In this document: positions 59,968 to 64,000 of the stretch, piece by piece
How positions within the stretch are numbered: the stretch's first letter is position 1
Layout: each line of letters opens with the position of its first letter
NCBI GenBank assembly: GCA_018268595.1
Contig: JAFDWH010000026.1
Coordinates: 278,744-342,743 of the forward strand
DNA length: 64,000 bases
DNA from: Actinomycetota bacterium
Lineage (GTDB): Bacteria > Actinomycetota > Thermoleophilia > Solirubrobacterales > Solirubrobacteraceae
Direction: 5' to 3'
Notes under the pieces: model-generated
Told to the model about the DNA's origin: nothing
The model's input: the letters and a program-made list of their open reading frames with translations, nothing else
Database searches by the model: none
Made by a program: the position numbers and the translations under genes

Positions 59968-60813
59968 TCAGCCGGCGCGCGCGGCCGGCGCGGCGCGCGC
60001 GATCCGCATCAGCTCCTGCTGCGCCGCCAGCGGCGAGGCGTCGAGCCGGCGCACGCCCTGGATCGTCGAGACCGCGTCGGCGTCGCGCAGGTAGAGCGCG
60101 ACCGGCGCCCCGCCCGCGGCCGGCCGCGCGACCGCGATCCAGCGCTCGGCGTCGAGCGTGTGGCCGGCGCACGCGGTCACGACGATGACGTCGGGGGCGA
60201 AGCGCGCGACCGCGCCGGCGACGCCCTTCATCGCCTGCACGGGCAGCCGCAGCACGTGCGCGCCCGCCCGCGTGCAGAACAGCTGCAGCGCCGCCGCGTG
60301 GGCGGCGTCGAGCATCAGCTCGCCGCGCGTCGCGTCGCCGACCAGCACGCGCAGCGGGTGTGACGGGTTCAGCGCGAGCCGGCGCGCCCAGCGGATCCAC
60401 TCGCCGACCCACGAGGCGGCGAACGCCCACTCGACGCTGTCGGAGCCGTTGCGCCGGTGGACCTGCGCGAGCGCCGGCAGCAGCACCTCCTCGACGGTGC
60501 GCTCGAGCGAGCGCAGCGCGAGCGCGGCCTCGACGACGGAGGCGGCGCGCTCGGAGTCGATCGCGCGCAGCGGGCCGACGAGCGCCTCCGCGTCGACGGT
60601 GTGGCCCTGCCGCACGCGCGAGATCGCGGAGGAGATCGACAGCCCCTGCTCGAGCGCGTCGCGCAGCGCGACGATGTCCGCGTGGCGGTACAGGCGATGT
60701 CCGCCCGGGGACCGCGCCGGCCGCGGGAAGCCGAAGCGCTGCTCCCACGCGCGCAGGGTGCTCGGGCTGACGTTCAGCCGTCTCGCGGCCTCACGAACCT
60801 TGAGGTGCTCCAC
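59968..60813 (-). CDS. MerR-type regulator with a degenerate cobalamin-binding-like domain
   Basis: A 281-residue regulator. The N-terminal winged HTH reads LKVREAARRLNVSPSTLRAW, then PGGHRLYRHADIVAL. The C-terminal region (about 80-270) has the helical bundle plus Rossmann layout of CarH/LitR-type B12 sensors. However, the lower-ligand histidine motif (DxHxxG) is not found at RVLVGDATRGELML, and the expected His in the helical bundle is absent, so it probably senses something else or nothing. GTG 60813 follows TAGACT (60820-60825) by 6 bases. It may regulate the polysaccharide operon beyond it. Confidence 0.8.
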   Translation of the reverse strand: MEHLKVREAARRLNVSPSTLRAWEQRFGFPRPARSPGGHRLYRHADIVALRDALEQGLSISSAISRVRQGHTVDAEALVGPLRAIDSERAASVVEAALALRSLERTVEEVLLPALAQVHRRNGSDSVEWAFAASWVGEWIRWARRLALNPSHPLRVLVGDATRGELMLDAAHAAALQLFCTRAGAHVLRLPVQAMKGVAGAVARFAPDVIVVTACAGHTLDAERWIAVARPAAGGAPVALYLRDADAVSTIQGVRRLDASPLAAQQELMRIARAAPAARAG

Positions 60814-60950
60814 GCGGCGAGTCTAGGCACATCGCGCGACGGATCGTTAAGCAACCGAGAGCGATCGTTCAGTAACTTGACTTGTTTATTTGTCGCCGAG
60901 TTCCTGTTATCTGAAAAGCTGTGGAAAGTCTGGCGGTCGCAGCCGACCGC

Positions 60951-61433
60951 TCAGTCGACGACGAAGCCCACCGTCACGCGCACGACCTTCCCTCGCTTGA
61001 TGAAGAAGTCCGTCACGCGTCTTCCGGCCGTGAACGCATGCGTGTGACAAGAGCGGCTGCCGGCGGTCGTCTCGCATCTCACGCCGCGCACCTTCGCTCT
61101 CACGTCGGCCTCGCTGGAGCCGACGCCGACGCCCTTGGCGGTGCGATCGCCGAGGCCGGTCGTGACGACGGAGGTGACCGTTCTCGAGCCCTCGTAGAAG
61201 ACGACGATCCCGCCGGCGTACGTCTCTTGGCGGAAGGAGCCGAAGTCGTTTCTGCCGTGCTGGACCCGCGCCGGTCTGCCGAGCGCGGCGTGCACCTGCG
61301 CGACCGTGTTGCCGAGCCGCGCGCCGGCGATCCCCTTGTCGACCTGGACGAGCGCCGGCGCGGCGGCCGGGGCGGCGAGAACGGCCGCGGCGGCGAGTCC
61401 GCCGGCCAGTGACAGGGTGCGTCGGTGCGTCAT
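60951..61433 (-). CDS. exported protein of unknown function
   Basis: A 160-residue protein with a Sec signal peptide (MTHRRTLSLAGGLAAAAVL, cleavage near APALVQ). The mature part has one likely disulfide (VRCETT and RSCHTH) and a beta-rich pattern with repeated RVTV/RTVTS strands, reminiscent of small BLIP/SmpA-like fold proteins, but this is not secure. ATG 61433 has GGGAGG upstream. Many arginines are AGA. A 137-base AT-richer gap separates it from the MerR-type gene. Confidence 0.65.
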   Translation of the reverse strand: MTHRRTLSLAGGLAAAAVLAAPAAAPALVQVDKGIAGARLGNTVAQVHAALGRPARVQHGRNDFGSFRQETYAGGIVVFYEGSRTVTSVVTTGLGDRTAKGVGVGSSEADVRAKVRGVRCETTAGSRSCHTHAFTAGRRVTDFFIKRGKVVRVTVGFVVD

Positions 61434-61530
61434 GTGATGCCTCCCGTTTCGCGTGGCGTGGCGCTCCGATCTTCGCATTCATGAGCGCAGAAGAGAGCTG
61501 TCTCGGCGTCTCATTCCCTACAGTGGCCGA

Positions 61531-63402
<1,872 letters not shown>

Positions 63403-63452
63403 GCCGGAGCGCGGCGCGCGCCTGCGGGCGGCGGCGCTAACCTGCGGCCGCG

Positions 63453-64000
63453 ATGCCCCCGGTCTCCCGCCGCGCCCGTCTGCTGGCCGCGTTCCCGCCC
63501 GCGCTGCGCGGCGCGGCGCTGACGCCGGCGGCGGCGCTGCTCGTGCACCAGCTGCGCTACGAGCTGGCCTACGGCGGGGCCGCGCCGCGCGCGCTGGCCG
63601 AGCAGGGGCACGCCTACCTGTCCTCGCTGACGCCGTGGATCGTGCTGCTCGCCTCGTTCGCGCTCGGCGCGTCGCTCGGCGCGCTCGCGCAGCGGTGGGG
63701 GCGCGGGACGCCCGCCGCCGGGGCGCCGCGCGCCGCCGGCGTGCGCGTGTGGCTGCTCGCGAGCGCGGGGCTCGTCGCCGTCTTCAGCGGGCAGGAGCTG
63801 CTCGAGGGCTGCTTCGCCGGCGGGCACGCCGCCGGCGTCGCGGCGGTGCTCGGCGGCGGCGGCTGGTGGGCGCTGCCGGCGGCGCTGCTCGTCGGCGGGC
63901 TGCTGACGCTCGCGCTGCGCGCCGGCACGGTCGTCGAGCAGGCGCTCGCGCGGCTCGCGCCGCTGCGGCTGCGGCTGCGCGCGCGTCCCGGCGCGCCGGC
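63453..64000 (+). CDS. membrane protein of unknown function (partial)
   Basis: ATG 63453 opens a frame that runs past the end of the window (182 residues visible). It has at least four hydrophobic segments (about 22-38, 57-75, 100-118 and 137-160) and a short motif LLVHQLRYELAYGG near residue 30, seen in uncharacterised actinobacterial membrane proteins. TAACCT (63438-63443) lies 9 bases before the ATG. The gene starts 50 bases after typA. Confidence 0.7.
   Translation, partial: MPPVSRRARLLAAFPPALRGAALTPAAALLVHQLRYELAYGGAAPRALAEQGHAYLSSLTPWIVLLASFALGASLGALAQRWGRGTPAAGAPRAAGVRVWLLASAGLVAVFSGQELLEGCFAGGHAAGVAAVLGGGGWWALPAALLVGGLLTLALRAGTVVEQALARLAPLRLRLRARPGAP

Overview
This 64 kb window is chromosomal DNA from a very GC-rich bacterium. 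Gene content and style (actinobacterial-type caa3 oxidases, CtaG, leaderless-looking promoters, a DUF2339 membrane protein, DUF2277, MerR regulator with a cobalamin-binding-like domain) point to an actinobacterium, most likely class Thermoleophilia (Conexibacter or Solirubrobacter relatives). That placement is inferred from protein flavour only and would need 16S rRNA or marker-gene placement.

Layout. 1-9.7 kb: end of rpsI, then a cell-wall and housekeeping run glmM-glmS-nnr-CBS-alr-tRNA nucleotidyltransferase-like, a convergent M28 peptidase and a HIT protein. 9.8-14.2 kb: cold-shock protein, two exported proteins of unknown role, a zinc-ribbon protein, a glycosyltransferase and a cytochrome c/cupredoxin lipoprotein. 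14.2-25 kb: two heme-copper oxidase operons on the minus strand. The first has an A2-type subunit I (YSHP), a caa3 subunit II with fused cytochrome c, subunit III, ctaG and a tandem universal-stress-like protein; the second has an A1-type subunit I (GHPEVY), a plain CuA subunit II and heme O synthase. An AraC regulator and a CBS protein lie between them. 25-44 kb: lipid and redox metabolism, including enoyl-CoA hydratase, a PAP2-type phosphatase, a flippase-like protein, thioredoxin reductase, two paralogous TetR regulators around a DUF2339 protein, an R2-like ligand-binding oxidase fused to an SCP2 domain, a four-gene overlapping acyl-CoA/alcohol dehydrogenase operon, sulfurtransferase, CoA-Nudix, two OsmC proteins and an MBL hydrolase.

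44.1-48.9 kb is the accessory core. A tRNA-Pro(UGG) gene has its 3' end repeated (23 of 26 bases) 3.1 kb downstream. The interval holds only regulators, toxin-antitoxin parts and an abortive-infection protein: an XRE protein (frameshifted), a HicB-like antitoxin, an AbiTii protein, an orphan HigA-type antitoxin behind a wrecked HigB toxin, and an intact RES/Xre toxin-antitoxin pair. No integrase is visible. Just outside lie a VapBC pair whose toxin seems to have lost its ATG, a DUF1810 gene killed by one stop codon, and a doubly deleted hydrolase. This is a small, decaying defence island.

48.9-64 kb: alpha/beta hydrolase, DUF779, a Baeyer-Villiger-type monooxygenase, DUF2277, a LysR regulator, a probable exopolysaccharide operon (UDP-sugar dehydrogenase, processive GT2 synthase, second glmS, exported FnIII-GH18 protein), a MerR-type regulator, typA/bipA and an incomplete membrane protein.

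Two regulatory themes run through the window. At least 22 genes have a TANNNT hexamer ending 6-10 bases before the start codon, which suggests leaderless transcription and settles several start sites. Near-identical TTGAC-N5-GTTCAAG palindromes sit at the promoters of both the R2lox-SCP2 gene and the distant monooxygenase, suggesting that one TetR protein controls both oxygenases.
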